64,000 nucleotides of DNA from Pseudomonas sp. 31-12 (GTDB taxonomy: Bacteria; Pseudomonadota; Gammaproteobacteria; Pseudomonadales; Pseudomonadaceae): assembly GCF_003151075.1 (NCBI RefSeq), contig NZ_CP029482.1, positions 372,001-436,000 on the forward strand. Reading direction: 5' to 3'. Below, piece after piece: positions 45,564 to 55,792 of this stretch. Position numbers and translations under genes: made by a program. Each line of letters begins with the position of its first letter. The stretch's first letter is position 1. Under the pieces are notes generated by a model. That model was not told the DNA's origin, ran no database searches, and saw only the letters and a program-made list of their open reading frames with translations.

Positions 45564-46778
45564 ATGACCGCTGTGGTTTTACCCGCTGTACCCCGTGTGC
45601 TGATTGCCGAGGCTGACCCTTGGTCTCGGGACCTGCTCAAGCAAGTGTTGTTGAGTGTGCGTTGCGACGCACGGCTGGATTTGTGTGCCGATGGCCCGCA
45701 GGCGCTGGAGCTGTTGGCGCAACATCCTTACGACCTGGTGATCGTGGACTGGGCGTTGCCTGGCATCGATGGCCTGAACGTCTTGCGCAACGTCCGTCAG
45801 CGCAAACGCAATCCGCCGCTGCCTTTCATTCTGATGAGCAGTCGCAACGACAGTGCCAGCGTGCGTGAAGCCTTGCCCCTGGCGCCCACGGCGTACCTGA
45901 CCAAACCCCTGAACATGGAAAGCCTGACCCAACGTCTGCAGGATCTGCTGCTGAACGCTGGTGAAGAGGTTTATTGTGAAATGCCGACGTTGGCGGCTGG
46001 CATGACCCTTTCGGTGTACCTGGAGCGCCGTCGTGAACTGGCGGAGGGTGCGCCGCTGATGGCCGATGTGCAGGTGGCGGTCAAAGCCAGCCTGAATACC
46101 CGTGGACTTGACCTGGTGCGGCTGGAAGAGGAAATCCGCACCGACCCGCACATCACTGCTGTGTTGATCGCGGCGTCTAACAGCGCGGCGCTGCATGTTG
46201 GCGATGCGGTCCAGACCTTGTCTCAGGCGCTGCACCGCTTGGGCTCCGCGCAAAGCATGAACCTGATCCTCGGGTTGGCACTCAAGCGAAGTGCCCGGCT
46301 CAGCGATCCGTTCCTGGCGGACTATGCCGAGCGTTTTTGGGACTTGTCACTGCACACCGCCGAATACGCTCGCAGGCTGGCGCGCTTGCTGGACCTGGAT
46401 CAGGAGCGCTGTTATTGCGCGGGCATGCTGCATTGCCTTGGCGACCTTGCGTTGCTCCTGTGTTTGCAGGAATGGAAGCAGGCCGGTGGCGAGCTGGATG
46501 AATGGGAGGAGGTGGGCAATGCCTTGGCCGAGTTCGGTGCAGCCTACGGTTCTTCGCTGCGGACGCGCTGGCGGCTGCCGCTGGAGCTGCGAGAGCTGAT
46601 TGCTGCGGCCTACCAGCTCGGTGGCGGGGTTTACTCCCGCGAAGCGCTGGTGATGAACATGGCCGCGCAACTGGCGCACCTGACCGAGCATGAGGGCGTT
46701 GAGGCATTGGCCAAGAGCCGGACTGCGCGGTTGCTCAAGATTGGCTTGCCGGAATTGATGCGCCTGCGCAAAAAATAA
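45564..46778 (+). CDS. Response regulator with HDOD output domain
   Basis: 404 residues. A receiver domain (1-125; phospho-acceptor Asp in LVIVDWALPG, Lys in YLTKPLNM) is joined to an HDOD domain (about 140-340: MTLSVYLERRRELAEGAPLMADVQVAVKASLNT ... AGMLHCLGDLALLL). HDOD outputs usually act by protein binding rather than catalysis. No kinase gene is nearby. ATG 45564 follows AGGGAG. Confidence 0.85.
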   Translation: MTAVVLPAVPRVLIAEADPWSRDLLKQVLLSVRCDARLDLCADGPQALELLAQHPYDLVIVDWALPGIDGLNVLRNVRQRKRNPPLPFILMSSRNDSASVREALPLAPTAYLTKPLNMESLTQRLQDLLLNAGEEVYCEMPTLAAGMTLSVYLERRRELAEGAPLMADVQVAVKASLNTRGLDLVRLEEEIRTDPHITAVLIAASNSAALHVGDAVQTLSQALHRLGSAQSMNLILGLALKRSARLSDPFLADYAERFWDLSLHTAEYARRLARLLDLDQERCYCAGMLHCLGDLALLLCLQEWKQAGGELDEWEEVGNALAEFGAAYGSSLRTRWRLPLELRELIAAAYQLGGGVYSREALVMNMAAQLAHLTEHEGVEALAKSRTARLLKIGLPELMRLRKK

Positions 46779-46796
46779 ACACTACGCATAACCCAG

Positions 46797-46958
46797 TGTG
46801 GGAGCGGGCCTTGTGGTGAGGGGATTTATCCCCGTTCGGCTGCGAAGCAGTCGCAGAACGAATGCACTCGGTGTATCTGATACTCCGTATCGCAGGTTTT
46901 GGGGCCGCTGCGCGACCCAACGGGGATAAATCCCCTCACCACAAAGGCTCGTCCCCAC
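46797..46958. repeat. Second intergenic repeat family (TTTATCCCC type), inverted pair
   Basis: Arms at 46797-46836 and 46919-46958 share TGTGG...GGTGAGGGGATTTATCCCCGTT in inverse orientation, with imperfect ends. A further arm lies at 48186-48210. This differs from the REP core used elsewhere in the window. Confidence 0.75.
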
Positions 46959-46988
46959 AGGGGTTTTGGGTTGGATCTGGGTTTTGGG

Positions 46989-47978
46989 TCAGCCCGAAAT
47001 GATGCGGTTTTTGCCCTGGCGCTTGGCCTCATACATCGCGGCATCTGCGCGGGCGAACACGCTGTCGAGGGAATCATCCTCCTCCGTCAGGCTGGTCAAA
47101 CCCTGGCTGACAGTGATGCCGAACATCTGGTCATCATGGCTGAAGCTCAATTGCTGGATTTGCCGTTGCAGGCGCTCGGCGACTTGCATGGCCATGTCGG
47201 GTGCGCATCCCGGGAACACCGCAGCGAATTCCTCGCCACCGATCCTTCCGAACAAATCCCCTCGGCGTAACGCGACACGACCGCTCTCGGCGATTCGTTG
47301 CAGCACGTTGTCGCCGGCTTGATGGCCGTAGGTGTCGTTAACCACTTTGAAGTTATCGATGTCCAGCAGCAGGAACGCCATGGGTGCGCCTTGCTTGCGC
47401 GCCAGGGCAAACTCGCGCTGGGCGCATTCGAAGAAGTGTCGGCGATTGCTGCTTTGCGTCAGCACGTCGGTGGTCGCCAGGCGTTGCAGCTCAGCCTCCA
47501 TTCGTTTCTTTTCGGTGATGTCTTCGGCAATGCCGACGATGATCACCGGTTGGCCCGGCTCGGCCTGGCGATTGATGAAGCACTTGTCGCTGACCCAGCG
47601 TACCTGGCCGTCGGCCGCGATGATGCGGTATTCGCGGTCTTCAACGGCGCCTTTGACCAGCACTTCGGCCAGGCTGCGCTCGGCATAGTCCAGATCATCG
47701 GGGTAAATGCAGTCGCGCCACTCGTTGTAGTCGGACAGCAACAGCCCGGCGGAACGGCCAAAAATCCGTTCATAGGCCGGGCTGACGTAGAGCACCTGAC
47801 GGGTTTCCCAATTGAATGCCCAAAGCACCGCGTTGACGCTCACCAGCAGGGAGCTGAACAGCTGTTCGCGTTCGCTCAGACGTGCGACTTCGCCTTGGGC
47901 ATGCATGAGTGCCATCAGGGTTTGAGCAGCGTCCGGCCACTGAGGAAGGGATGAGTCTTGTGGGTCTTTATGAACCAT
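46989..47978 (-). CDS. PAS-GGDEF diguanylate cyclase
   Basis: A cytosolic cyclic-di-GMP synthase of 329 residues from ATG 47978; the longer frame upstream runs through repeat sequence. A short coil leads to a PAS domain (about 38-160, VSVNAVLWAFNWETRQVLYVSPAYERIFGRS ... ITEKKRMEAEL), then GGDEF with the active-site motif GGEEF. The inhibitory RxxD (RRGD) lies exactly five residues before it, so product inhibition is likely retained. It may feed the LapA pathway, but no specific link is visible. Confidence 0.9.
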   Translation of the reverse strand: MVHKDPQDSSLPQWPDAAQTLMALMHAQGEVARLSEREQLFSSLLVSVNAVLWAFNWETRQVLYVSPAYERIFGRSAGLLLSDYNEWRDCIYPDDLDYAERSLAEVLVKGAVEDREYRIIAADGQVRWVSDKCFINRQAEPGQPVIIVGIAEDITEKKRMEAELQRLATTDVLTQSSNRRHFFECAQREFALARKQGAPMAFLLLDIDNFKVVNDTYGHQAGDNVLQRIAESGRVALRRGDLFGRIGGEEFAAVFPGCAPDMAMQVAERLQRQIQQLSFSHDDQMFGITVSQGLTSLTEEDDSLDSVFARADAAMYEAKRQGKNRIISG

Positions 47979-48185
47979 CGGGACGAATCTCAAAGGGCGT
48001 ACGCCGCTCGAGTTTCGAAAGCGGCTACAGCAAAGCCCGCCGGGTGGCGAAGTGTCTTTGAGATAGGGGATTTGGCGTTTGGTTCCCGCCCTTGGTGGCG
48101 AGGGAGCTTGCTCCCGCCGGGCGGTATAGGCGACGCGTTCAGTCAGTTGAAACGCGTCGCCGGTTTTGCGGTTGCTTCGCAACCG

Positions 48186-48210
48186 AACGGGGATAAATCC
48201 CCTCACCACA
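48186..48210. repeat. TTTATCCCC-type repeat arm
   Basis: AACGGGGATAAATCCCCTCA, as in the arm at 46919-46938. A degenerate GAGGGAGCTTGCTCCCGCC palindrome lies nearby at 48099-48118. Both fall in the 271-bp gap (47979-48249) between the cyclase and the desaturase, which otherwise shows nothing. Confidence 0.7.
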
Positions 48211-48249
48211 GGCAAGCCCCCTTTCCAGAGGCAAGCTTGTGGCGCCGGG

Positions 48250-49434
48250 TCAGACGGCGGCAGGGCGCAGGGAGTAGGTCTTCAACTGGTCGGCGAAGTC
48301 GCGCAGGGATTGAATCCCGCTGGCTTCGGCTTCGTGAACCCAATCCTTGATGGCGGCCAACATGTCGTGACCATTTGAGCTGGTCTTGACCCAGATCTGC
48401 TGCAAGGCCAGGCGTTTTTCGTAAATTACCTTCAGTGCCTGGCTGTGCTCGAGCATGGTCTGGATGCGCACGTGGTGTTTTTCGTCCAGCAGGCTGGTTT
48501 CTCGCGAAAGCAGACGTTTTGCCCGGTGAAACTGGTGACGGACCGAGTGATCGACCTTTTCCAGCTCTTGCTTGACCAGTGGAGCGATCACCAATTTGCG
48601 GTACTGGGCCATGATCTGGAAGCGGTTGTTGAGGATCGCCATGGCGGTGTCCATGTCCAGGCTGCCTTTGCCTTCGACGCGGTGGGCGATTGGCGCAACC
48701 CGCTGGACCTTGGCCAGACGGAAGAAACTGAAGACCTGAATCCAGGCCCAACCGAGGTCGAATTCCCACTTCTTCACCGACAATTTCGCCGAGTTCGGAT
48801 AGGTATGATGGTTGTTATGCAGTTCTTCACCGCCGATCAGGATGCCCCAAGGCACCAGATTGGTCGCCGCGTCGCGGCATTCGAAATTGCGGTAACCGAT
48901 GGCATGGCCCAGGCCATTGACCACGCCGGCGGCCCACACCGGAATCCACATCATCTGGATGGCCCAGATGGTGATGCCGATGGTGCCGAACAGCAGCAGG
49001 TCGATGACCGCCATGATCCCCACGCCCAGCATCGGGAAGCGGCTATACAGATTGCGCTCGATCCAGTCTTCCGGGCAATTCTTGCCGTAGATGCGCAGGG
49101 TCTCCGGGTTTTCCGCTTCGGCGCGGTACAGCTCGGCACCTTTGCGCAGAACGGTGGACAGGCCCTTGATGACCGGGCTGTGCGGGTCATCGACGGTTTC
49201 GCACTTGGCGTGATGCTTGCGGTGGATAGCGGTCCACTCGCGGGTGTTCTGCGCCGTGGTCAGCCACAGCCAGAAGCGGAAGAAATGTTTCAGGCCAGCA
49301 TTGAGCTCAAGCGAGCGATGGGCTGAATAACGATGCAGATAGACCGTGACGCCAACGATCGTGACGTGGGTCATCAGCAGGGTGACTGCCACCAGTGACC
49401 AGGGCGACAAGCCGAGAAAACCTTCGTACCACAT
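48250..49434 (-). CDS. desA: Acyl-lipid delta-9 fatty acid desaturase, DesA type
   Basis: A 394-residue membrane di-iron desaturase with three histidine boxes: HRYSAHR, HRKHH (IHRKHHAKC) and HNNHH (EELHNNHHTYP). Membrane helices lie at about 9-32, 42-62 and 135-180. The C-terminal 130 residues form a long charged helical extension beyond the usual desaturase fold. In P. aeruginosa the homologous DesA acts on membrane phospholipid acyl chains; the gene lies in the same place beside the PAS-GGDEF-EAL gene there. Confidence 0.88.
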   Translation of the reverse strand: MWYEGFLGLSPWSLVAVTLLMTHVTIVGVTVYLHRYSAHRSLELNAGLKHFFRFWLWLTTAQNTREWTAIHRKHHAKCETVDDPHSPVIKGLSTVLRKGAELYRAEAENPETLRIYGKNCPEDWIERNLYSRFPMLGVGIMAVIDLLLFGTIGITIWAIQMMWIPVWAAGVVNGLGHAIGYRNFECRDAATNLVPWGILIGGEELHNNHHTYPNSAKLSVKKWEFDLGWAWIQVFSFFRLAKVQRVAPIAHRVEGKGSLDMDTAMAILNNRFQIMAQYRKLVIAPLVKQELEKVDHSVRHQFHRAKRLLSRETSLLDEKHHVRIQTMLEHSQALKVIYEKRLALQQIWVKTSSNGHDMLAAIKDWVHEAEASGIQSLRDFADQLKTYSLRPAAV

Positions 49435-49569
49435 AGGCTATAGGGCCCTCGATAAATAAAAAAACAGCCGTTGCATTATCACTAAGCCCACAGATAAAAC
49501 CAGTCACCCTTTCAGATAAGAGTGGCTGGATGTTTCTTTATCCTATAATCCCAATCATTTTGCAGGGAC

Positions 49570-51501
49570 ATGGACGGTCGAATGTCTGCCACATATCGCG
49601 ATGCCTTACGTGCAGCGCTGCTTTACTTGGTGCTTTCCGCGGTCTGGCTGCAGTTTAGCGGTTACTTATTGAACAGTTTCTTCGATGACTCTGCTGAGTT
49701 ACTGCGATGGCAACTGATCAACGGTTACGTCTGGGTCGCGTTTAGTGCCGGGCTGATCTTCATCGCCCGAGCGCGATTGCTCCGGTGCCTTGGGATCGGC
49801 GCCACATTGCGTGAGCGTCATGACGACCGCGAGCGTTTGCGTCAGGCGGCTGCGGTATTCGATTGCACCCGTGAAGGTGTGCTGGTCACTGATAGCAACG
49901 GGTTGATCGTCCACGTTAACCGGGCGTTCATGGAAATCACCGGTTACTCGCTTGAGGAAGTGTTGGGTCAGCGGCCAAGTCTGTTCAAGTCGGGCCATCA
50001 CCCAGCGGATTTTTACCAGGCGATGTTCGCGACACTCAATAGCATCGGTGAGTGGAGCGGGGAAATCTGGAACCGCCGCAAAAGCGGTGAGATCTACCCG
50101 CAATGGCAGACGATCCGCATCATTCACGACGATCATGGCCAGCTCAGTCACTACGTCGCCGTGTTTTCCGATATCAGCGCAATCAAGAACTCCGAACATG
50201 AACTCAAGCATCTGGCGCATCACGACCCGCTGACGGATTTGCCTAACCGCCTACTGTTCACCGACCGTACCGAACAGGCATTGACGTCGGCGCAACTCCA
50301 CAAGCGTGGCTGTGCATTGCTGATGGTCGATCTGGATCATTTCAAGATGATCAACGACAGCCTCGGACACAGGGTCGGCGACGAACTGCTCAAAGCCGTG
50401 GCCGAGCGTTTGCAGGCCTTGCTTGGCCCGGAGATCACGTTGGCGCGACTGGGGGGGGATGAGTTCGCGGTGCTCGCCGAAAGCTGTCCGCAATTGATGC
50501 AGGCAGCGGCGCTGGCGCAGCGGATCATTGATGGACTCAAAGAGCCGTTCCTGATTGGCGGGCATCAACTGTTCATCAATACCAGCATCGGTATCAGCCT
50601 GTTCCCCGGCGATGCCTTGAGTGCTGAACAACTATTGCGTAACGCTGACTCGGCGCTGTTCAAGGCCAAAAGCGCCGGCCGCGATGGCTACGCCCTTTAT
50701 ACCGAAGAGCTGACAGCCCATGCCCAGAACCGGGTCGAGACTGCCGTAGAGCTGCGCCGAGCGCTGGAGCAGCAGGAGCTGCGCGTTTATTACCAGCCGG
50801 TTCACGACCTCAGGAGCCGTCGCCTGGTTGGCGTCGAGGCGCTGGTGCGCTGGGAGCACCCGAAGCGCGGGCTGGTGCCGCCAGCAGAATTCATTCCCAT
50901 CGCCGAACGCACCGGGTTGATCGCAGAAGTCGATACCTGGGTGATGCGCCAGGCTTGTCAGCAAATGTGTTTGTGGCAGCAGGCCGGTGTGGCGTTGTCG
51001 TTTGTCGCGGTGAACGTCTCTTCTCGATTGTTCGCTCGCCGTGAGCTCTTTCAGCAAGTGGCGAAAGTGCTGCACGAAACCGGGCTCGATCCAGCGTATC
51101 TGGAGCTGGAAGTTACAGAGAGCGCGGTGATGGAAGACCCGGAAGTGGCGTTGGAGCAGATGCATCGACTGCGCGAGCTGGGTGTGCGGCTGGCCATCGA
51201 TGATTTCGGCACAGGCTATTCGTCGCTGCTGCGGCTCAAGCGGTTGCCGGTGCAGAAGCTCAAGATCGATCAGGGTTTTGTCGCCGGTTTGCCGTGGGAT
51301 GAGGATGACGTGGCGATCGTGCGAGTGATCATCGCGCTGGCGCAAAGCATGGGGATGCAGGTGCATGCCGAGGGGATCGAGCAGGTCGAGCAGGCCCGCT
51401 TCCTGCTCGAACAGGATTGCGATCTGGGGCAGGGCTACTGGTTTGGGCGACCGGTTCCGGCCGAGCAGTTGCAGTGGTCGCACGAGCCGGAAATCCGCTA
51501 A
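49570..51501 (+). CDS. Membrane PAS-GGDEF-EAL c-di-GMP phosphodiesterase
   Basis: 643 residues. Two membrane helices (about 15-35 and 52-70), PAS (about 95-205), GGDEF (about 215-375; LARLGGDEFAVL, motif intact, no RxxD I-site) and EAL (about 385-640). The EAL site keeps EALVRW, NVSSRLF, DDFGTGYSS, KIDQGFV, HAEGIE and QGYWFG, so phosphodiesterase activity is expected. The start may be ATG 49582 (MSATYRD). It sits between desA and oscA, as I recall for PA0285. Confidence 0.9.
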   Translation: MDGRMSATYRDALRAALLYLVLSAVWLQFSGYLLNSFFDDSAELLRWQLINGYVWVAFSAGLIFIARARLLRCLGIGATLRERHDDRERLRQAAAVFDCTREGVLVTDSNGLIVHVNRAFMEITGYSLEEVLGQRPSLFKSGHHPADFYQAMFATLNSIGEWSGEIWNRRKSGEIYPQWQTIRIIHDDHGQLSHYVAVFSDISAIKNSEHELKHLAHHDPLTDLPNRLLFTDRTEQALTSAQLHKRGCALLMVDLDHFKMINDSLGHRVGDELLKAVAERLQALLGPEITLARLGGDEFAVLAESCPQLMQAAALAQRIIDGLKEPFLIGGHQLFINTSIGISLFPGDALSAEQLLRNADSALFKAKSAGRDGYALYTEELTAHAQNRVETAVELRRALEQQELRVYYQPVHDLRSRRLVGVEALVRWEHPKRGLVPPAEFIPIAERTGLIAEVDTWVMRQACQQMCLWQQAGVALSFVAVNVSSRLFARRELFQQVAKVLHETGLDPAYLELEVTESAVMEDPEVALEQMHRLRELGVRLAIDDFGTGYSSLLRLKRLPVQKLKIDQGFVAGLPWDEDDVAIVRVIIALAQSMGMQVHAEGIEQVEQARFLLEQDCDLGQGYWFGRPVPAEQLQWSHEPEIR

Positions 51502-51541
51502 ACCCACGCCCCATCAAATAATTTCATTTGGTTATATAAAC

Positions 51542-51566
51542 ATTCTTAAATAGTCTTTTTAAGAAT
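51542..51566. promoter_or_regulatory. Inverted repeat upstream of oscA
   Basis: ATTCTTAAA-tagtctt-TTTAAGAAT is a perfect 9-bp palindrome about 83 bp before oscA. It is a candidate regulator site (possibly CysB) for the sulfate operon. Confidence 0.45.
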
Positions 51567-51648
51567 ATCTGCGCGTCTCTACTATTGCTCTCACGCCGCA
51601 AGCAGTGCCGCCACTGCCAGGCAACCTCTCAGTTGAAGGAGCAGCACG

Positions 51649-51831
51649 ATGAGCGCATCCCTACGTAGCGTTGACGGTCAAGACGAAGCCACCATCTTGC
51701 GTGAGATTCAGAGCGCGCTGCGTGATCTGCGTTTTGGCGCTGTGGAAATCACCGTGCACAACGCCCAGGTGGTTCAGATCGAACGCAAAGAGAAATTCCG
51801 TTTGCAGAACCCGAGCAACAAACCGAGCTGA
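51649..51831 (+). CDS. oscA: OscA/YezD-like small protein (DUF2292)
   Basis: A 60-residue protein ([37 protein letters not shown]) of the DUF2292 family, located directly before sbp. In pseudomonads OscA is linked to sulfur limitation and chromate tolerance. ATG 51649 follows AAGGAG. It is expected to be co-transcribed with sbp and cysTWA. Confidence 0.9.
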   Translation: MSASLRSVDGQDEATILREIQSALRDLRFGAVEITVHNAQVVQIERKEKFRLQNPSNKPS

Positions 51832-51901
51832 CAAACCGGCAACCCGCTTCCAGCACACCATAAAAAAAGCCAACACACCAAGAATTCCAGGAGCTTTCAC
51901 C

Positions 51902-52915
51902 ATGTCGTCGATTCGTCATTTCGCTTTGGCCGCCCTGGCCAGTGCCCTTTTTGCCGGTTCTGCGGTTGCCAAGGATTACGAGTTGCTCAACGTGTCGTAC
52001 GACCCGACTCGCGAGCTGTACCAGGATTACAACGCTGAGTTCGTCAACTTCTGGAAGAAGGACCACGCTGGCGATAACGTGAAAATCCAGCAATCCCACG
52101 GTGGTTCGGGCAAGCAAGGCCGAGCCGTGATCGACGGTCTGCGCGCCGACGTGGTGACCCTGGCCCTGGCCGGTGACATCGATGAAATCGCCAAACTCGG
52201 CAAGACCCTGCCGGCCGACTGGCAAAAGCGTCTGCCGGAGGCGAGCACACCTTACACCTCGACCATCGTGTTTTTGGTGCGCAAGGGCAACCCTAAAGGC
52301 ATCAAAGACTGGGGCGATCTGGTCAAGAACGACGTGTCGGTGATCACCCCGAACCCGAAAACTTCCGGCGGTGCGCGGTGGAACTTCCTCGCGGCCTGGG
52401 CCTACGGCCTGAAAGCCAACGGTGGTGACGAAGCCAAGGCCAAGGAATACGTGCAGACCCTGTTCAAACACGTTCCGGTTCTGGACACCGGCGCTCGCGG
52501 TTCGACCATCACCTTCGTCAACAACGGTCAGGGCGACGTGTTGCTGGCCTGGGAAAACGAAGCGTTCCTGGCGCTGAAAGAAGACGGCGGCGCTGACAAG
52601 TTCGAAATCGTCGTGCCTTCGCTGTCGATCCTGGCTGAACCGCCGGTGGCTGTGGTCGACAAGAACGCCGAGAAAAAGGGCAATGCCGAGATCGCCGAGG
52701 CGTACCTCAAGCACCTGTACAGCCCGGCGGGTCAGGAAATTGCGGCGAAAAACTTCTATCGTCCACGTGACAAGGATGTGGCCGCCAAGTACAGCAAGCA
52801 GTTCCCGACCCTGGAGCTGGTGACCATCGACAAGGACTTCGGCGGCTGGAAAAGCGCTCAGCCGAAATTCTTCAATGATGGCGGCGTGTTCGACCAGATC
52901 TACCAGGCGCAATAA
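51902..52915 (+). CDS. sbp: Periplasmic sulfate-binding protein
   Basis: 337 residues with a signal peptide ([19 protein letters not shown]). The mature start [48 protein letters not shown] and [16 protein letters not shown] are sulfate/thiosulfate-binding signatures. It delivers sulfate to the CysTWA importer encoded downstream; a REPIN separates it from cysT. Confidence 0.95.
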   Translation: MSSIRHFALAALASALFAGSAVAKDYELLNVSYDPTRELYQDYNAEFVNFWKKDHAGDNVKIQQSHGGSGKQGRAVIDGLRADVVTLALAGDIDEIAKLGKTLPADWQKRLPEASTPYTSTIVFLVRKGNPKGIKDWGDLVKNDVSVITPNPKTSGGARWNFLAAWAYGLKANGGDEAKAKEYVQTLFKHVPVLDTGARGSTITFVNNGQGDVLLAWENEAFLALKEDGGADKFEIVVPSLSILAEPPVAVVDKNAEKKGNAEIAEAYLKHLYSPAGQEIAAKNFYRPRDKDVAAKYSKQFPTLELVTIDKDFGGWKSAQPKFFNDGGVFDQIYQAQ

Positions 52916-52960
52916 CCTGACTTAAGCCTCACCACGAGCCTTATGCTTGGGCGCGTACTT

Positions 52961-53050
52961 TGTGGGAGCGGGCTTGCTCGCGAAGGCGGTGTGTCAGACG
53001 ACGACAATGTTGACTGATACCCCTTCTTCGCGAGCAAGCCCGCTCCCACA
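52961..53050. repeat. REPIN between sbp and cysT
   Basis: Inverted arms at 52961-52985 and 53026-53050 (TTCGCGAGCAAGC variant). Sitting inside the sulfate operon, it may uncouple the level of the binding protein from that of the membrane genes. Confidence 0.88.
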
Positions 53051-53090
53051 TTGATGCGTTTAGCGGATAGCTTTTTAACCAAGGACTTTT

Positions 53091-53909
53091 ATGTCGCGTC
53101 GTATCTCCCCCGTCATACCCGGCTTCGGGCTGACGCTGGGCTACACCTTGGTGTACCTCAGCCTGATTGTGCTCATTCCACTGGCGGCGATGTTCGTGCA
53201 TGCCGCTCAACTCACCTGGGATCAGTTCTGGGCGATTATCTCGGCGCCACGGGTGCTCGCCGCGTTGAAGCTGAGCTTCGGCACCGCGCTCTATGCCGCG
53301 ATCATCAACGGCATTATCGGCACGCTGCTGGCCTGGGTGCTGGTGCGCTATACCTTTCCGGGTCGAAAGATCATCGACGCGATGATCGACCTGCCCTTCG
53401 CATTGCCCACTGCCGTGGCCGGTATCGCGCTGACTGCGCTATACGCGCCCAATGGTTGGGTGGGTCAGTTTGCAGCGGACCTGGGTTTCAAGATCGCGTA
53501 TACCCCCCTCGGCATCACCCTTGCCCTCACTTTTGTGACGCTTCCATTCGTAGTACGTACCGTACAGCCAGTATTGGCCGATATCCCCCGTGAAGTGGAA
53601 GAGGCGGCGGCTTGCCTGGGCGCAAAACCGTTGCAGGTTTTCCGCCATATTCTGGTGCCCGCGCTGCTGCCAGCCTGGCTCACCGGTTTCGCGCTAGCCT
53701 TTGCCCGTGGGGTCGGCGAGTACGGTTCGGTGATTTTCATCGCCGGCAACATGCCGATGAAAACCGAGATCCTGCCGCTGCTGATCATGGTCAAACTCGA
53801 CCAGTACGATTACACCGGTGCCACGTCCATTGGTGTACTGATGCTGGTGGTTTCCTTCGTTCTGTTGCTGCTGATCAACTTGCTGCAACGACGCATCGAA
53901 ACCCCATAA
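53091..53909 (+). CDS. cysT: Sulfate ABC transporter permease CysT
   Basis: A 272-residue inner-membrane permease with about six helices and an EAA loop (EVEEAAACLGAKPLQVFRHILVP). LGYTLVYLSLIVLIPLAAM near the start is typical of CysT/CysU. ATG 53091 follows AAGGA. It pairs with CysW. Confidence 0.95.
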   Translation: MSRRISPVIPGFGLTLGYTLVYLSLIVLIPLAAMFVHAAQLTWDQFWAIISAPRVLAALKLSFGTALYAAIINGIIGTLLAWVLVRYTFPGRKIIDAMIDLPFALPTAVAGIALTALYAPNGWVGQFAADLGFKIAYTPLGITLALTFVTLPFVVRTVQPVLADIPREVEEAAACLGAKPLQVFRHILVPALLPAWLTGFALAFARGVGEYGSVIFIAGNMPMKTEILPLLIMVKLDQYDYTGATSIGVLMLVVSFVLLLLINLLQRRIETP

Positions 53910-53921
53910 GGAGGCGCAGAA

Positions 53922-54791
53922 ATGTCCCAATCGTCTATTGCTGCTGCTTCCTCGAACGCCGCCCGCCGTGGCAGCGCTTCATCGCGGCGAATCCTGATCG
54001 GCCTTGGCTGGCTGGTGTTCGCCCTGTTCCTGTTGCTGCCGCTGGTGATCGTGGTGTCTCAGGGCCTGAAGCTCGGAATCGGTGCGTTCTTCACCGCGAT
54101 CTTCGAACCCGACGCTTTGTCGGCCCTGAAACTCACGGTCATCGCCGTGCTGATTTCGGTGCCGCTGAACGTGGTGTTCGGCGTCAGCGCGGCGTGGTGT
54201 GTGAGCAAATACTCGTTCCGTGGCAAAAGTATGCTGGTCACGCTGATCGACCTGCCGTTCTCGGTCTCGCCGGTCATCGCCGGTCTGGTCTACGTGCTGA
54301 TGTTCGGCGCCCAGGGCCTGTTCGGGCCGTGGTTGCAGGATCACGACATCCAGATCGTCTTCGCCTTGCCGGGCATCGTGCTGGCGACGATCTTCGTCAC
54401 CGTGCCGTTCGTGGCGCGTGAGCTGATCCCGCTGATGCAGGAACAAGGTACGCAGGAAGAGGAAGCCGCGCGCCTGCTGGGCGCCAATGGCTGGCAGATG
54501 TTCTGGCACGTCACCGTTCCCAATATCAAATGGGGCCTGATCTACGGCGTGGTGTTGTGTACCGCGCGGGCGATGGGTGAATTCGGTGCGGTGTCGGTGG
54601 TTTCCGGGCACATTCGCGGGGTGACCAACACCTTGCCGCTGCACGTCGAGATCCTCTACAACGAATACAACCACGTGGCCGCGTTCGCTGTGGCGAGCCT
54701 GTTGCTGATCATGGCGCTCTTCATCCTGCTGCTTAAGCAGTGGAGCGAAAACCGTATTAACCGCCTGCGCGCCAGCGCCGCGGAGGAATAA
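53922..54791 (+). CDS. cysW: Sulfate ABC transporter permease CysW
   Basis: A 289-residue permease with an EAA loop ([22 protein letters not shown]) and the CysW-typical [19 protein letters not shown] segment (here [20 protein letters not shown]). It begins 12 bp after cysT behind GGAGG and ends 3 bp before cysA. Confidence 0.95.
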   Translation: MSQSSIAAASSNAARRGSASSRRILIGLGWLVFALFLLLPLVIVVSQGLKLGIGAFFTAIFEPDALSALKLTVIAVLISVPLNVVFGVSAAWCVSKYSFRGKSMLVTLIDLPFSVSPVIAGLVYVLMFGAQGLFGPWLQDHDIQIVFALPGIVLATIFVTVPFVARELIPLMQEQGTQEEEAARLLGANGWQMFWHVTVPNIKWGLIYGVVLCTARAMGEFGAVSVVSGHIRGVTNTLPLHVEILYNEYNHVAAFAVASLLLIMALFILLLKQWSENRINRLRASAAEE

Positions 54792-54794
54792 TTC

Positions 54795-55784
54795 ATGTCG
54801 ATTGAAGTGCGTAACGTCAGCAAGAATTTCAATGCGTTCAAGGCGCTGGACAACATCAGTCTGGACATCCAGAGCGGCGAACTCGTGGCCCTGCTCGGCC
54901 CTTCCGGTTGCGGTAAAACCACGCTGCTGCGGATCATCGCCGGCCTGGAAACCCCGGATCAGGGCAACATCGTGTTCCACGGGGAAGACGTTTCCGGCCA
55001 TGACGTGCGTGATCGCAATGTCGGCTTCGTGTTTCAGCACTACGCGCTGTTCCGGCACATGACGGTGTTCGACAACGTCGCGTTCGGCCTGCGCATGAAA
55101 CCGAAAAACCAGCGCCCGAGTGAAAGCCAGATTGCGGTGAAGGTGCATGAACTGCTGAACATGGTGCAACTGGACTGGCTGTCGGATCGCTACCCGGAGC
55201 AACTCTCCGGCGGTCAGCGTCAGCGCATCGCGTTGGCCCGTGCCCTGGCGGTTGAGCCGAAAGTGCTGCTGCTCGACGAGCCGTTCGGCGCCCTCGATGC
55301 CAAGGTCCGTAAAGAACTGCGTCGCTGGCTGGCGCGGCTGCACGAAGACATCAACCTGACCTCGGTGTTCGTGACCCACGATCAGGAAGAGGCCATGGAA
55401 GTCGCCGACCGTATCGTGGTGATGAACAAAGGCGTGATCGAACAGATTGGCTCACCGGGCGACGTCTACGAAAACCCGGCCAGCGATTTCGTTTATCACT
55501 TCCTCGGCGATTCGAACCGTCTGCATCTGGGTGAAGACAACCACGTGCTGTTCCGTCCGCACGAAGTGTCACTGTCGCGGCATGAGCTGGAAGATCACCA
55601 TGCGGCCGAGGTACGGGATATCCGTCCGCTGGGCGCGACGACTCGGGTCACGTTGAAGGTCGAAGGCCAGAGCGAGTTGATCGAAGCTGAAGTGGTGAAG
55701 GATCACGACAGCCTGATCGGTTTGGCGAAGGGCGAGACGTTGTTCTTCAAACCCAAGGTCTGGCAGAAACTCGCCAACATCTAA
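54795..55784 (+). CDS. cysA: Sulfate ABC transporter ATP-binding protein
   Basis: 329 residues. Walker [13 protein letters not shown], signature [15 protein letters not shown], Walker [13 protein letters not shown] and H-loop [10 protein letters not shown] are intact. A C-terminal regulatory barrel (about 240-325, [18 protein letters not shown]) completes the CysA type. It energises CysTW. Confidence 0.96.
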   Translation: MSIEVRNVSKNFNAFKALDNISLDIQSGELVALLGPSGCGKTTLLRIIAGLETPDQGNIVFHGEDVSGHDVRDRNVGFVFQHYALFRHMTVFDNVAFGLRMKPKNQRPSESQIAVKVHELLNMVQLDWLSDRYPEQLSGGQRQRIALARALAVEPKVLLLDEPFGALDAKVRKELRRWLARLHEDINLTSVFVTHDQEEAMEVADRIVVMNKGVIEQIGSPGDVYENPASDFVYHFLGDSNRLHLGEDNHVLFRPHEVSLSRHELEDHHAAEVRDIRPLGATTRVTLKVEGQSELIEAEVVKDHDSLIGLAKGETLFFKPKVWQKLANI

Positions 55785-55792
55785 AGCAAAAG

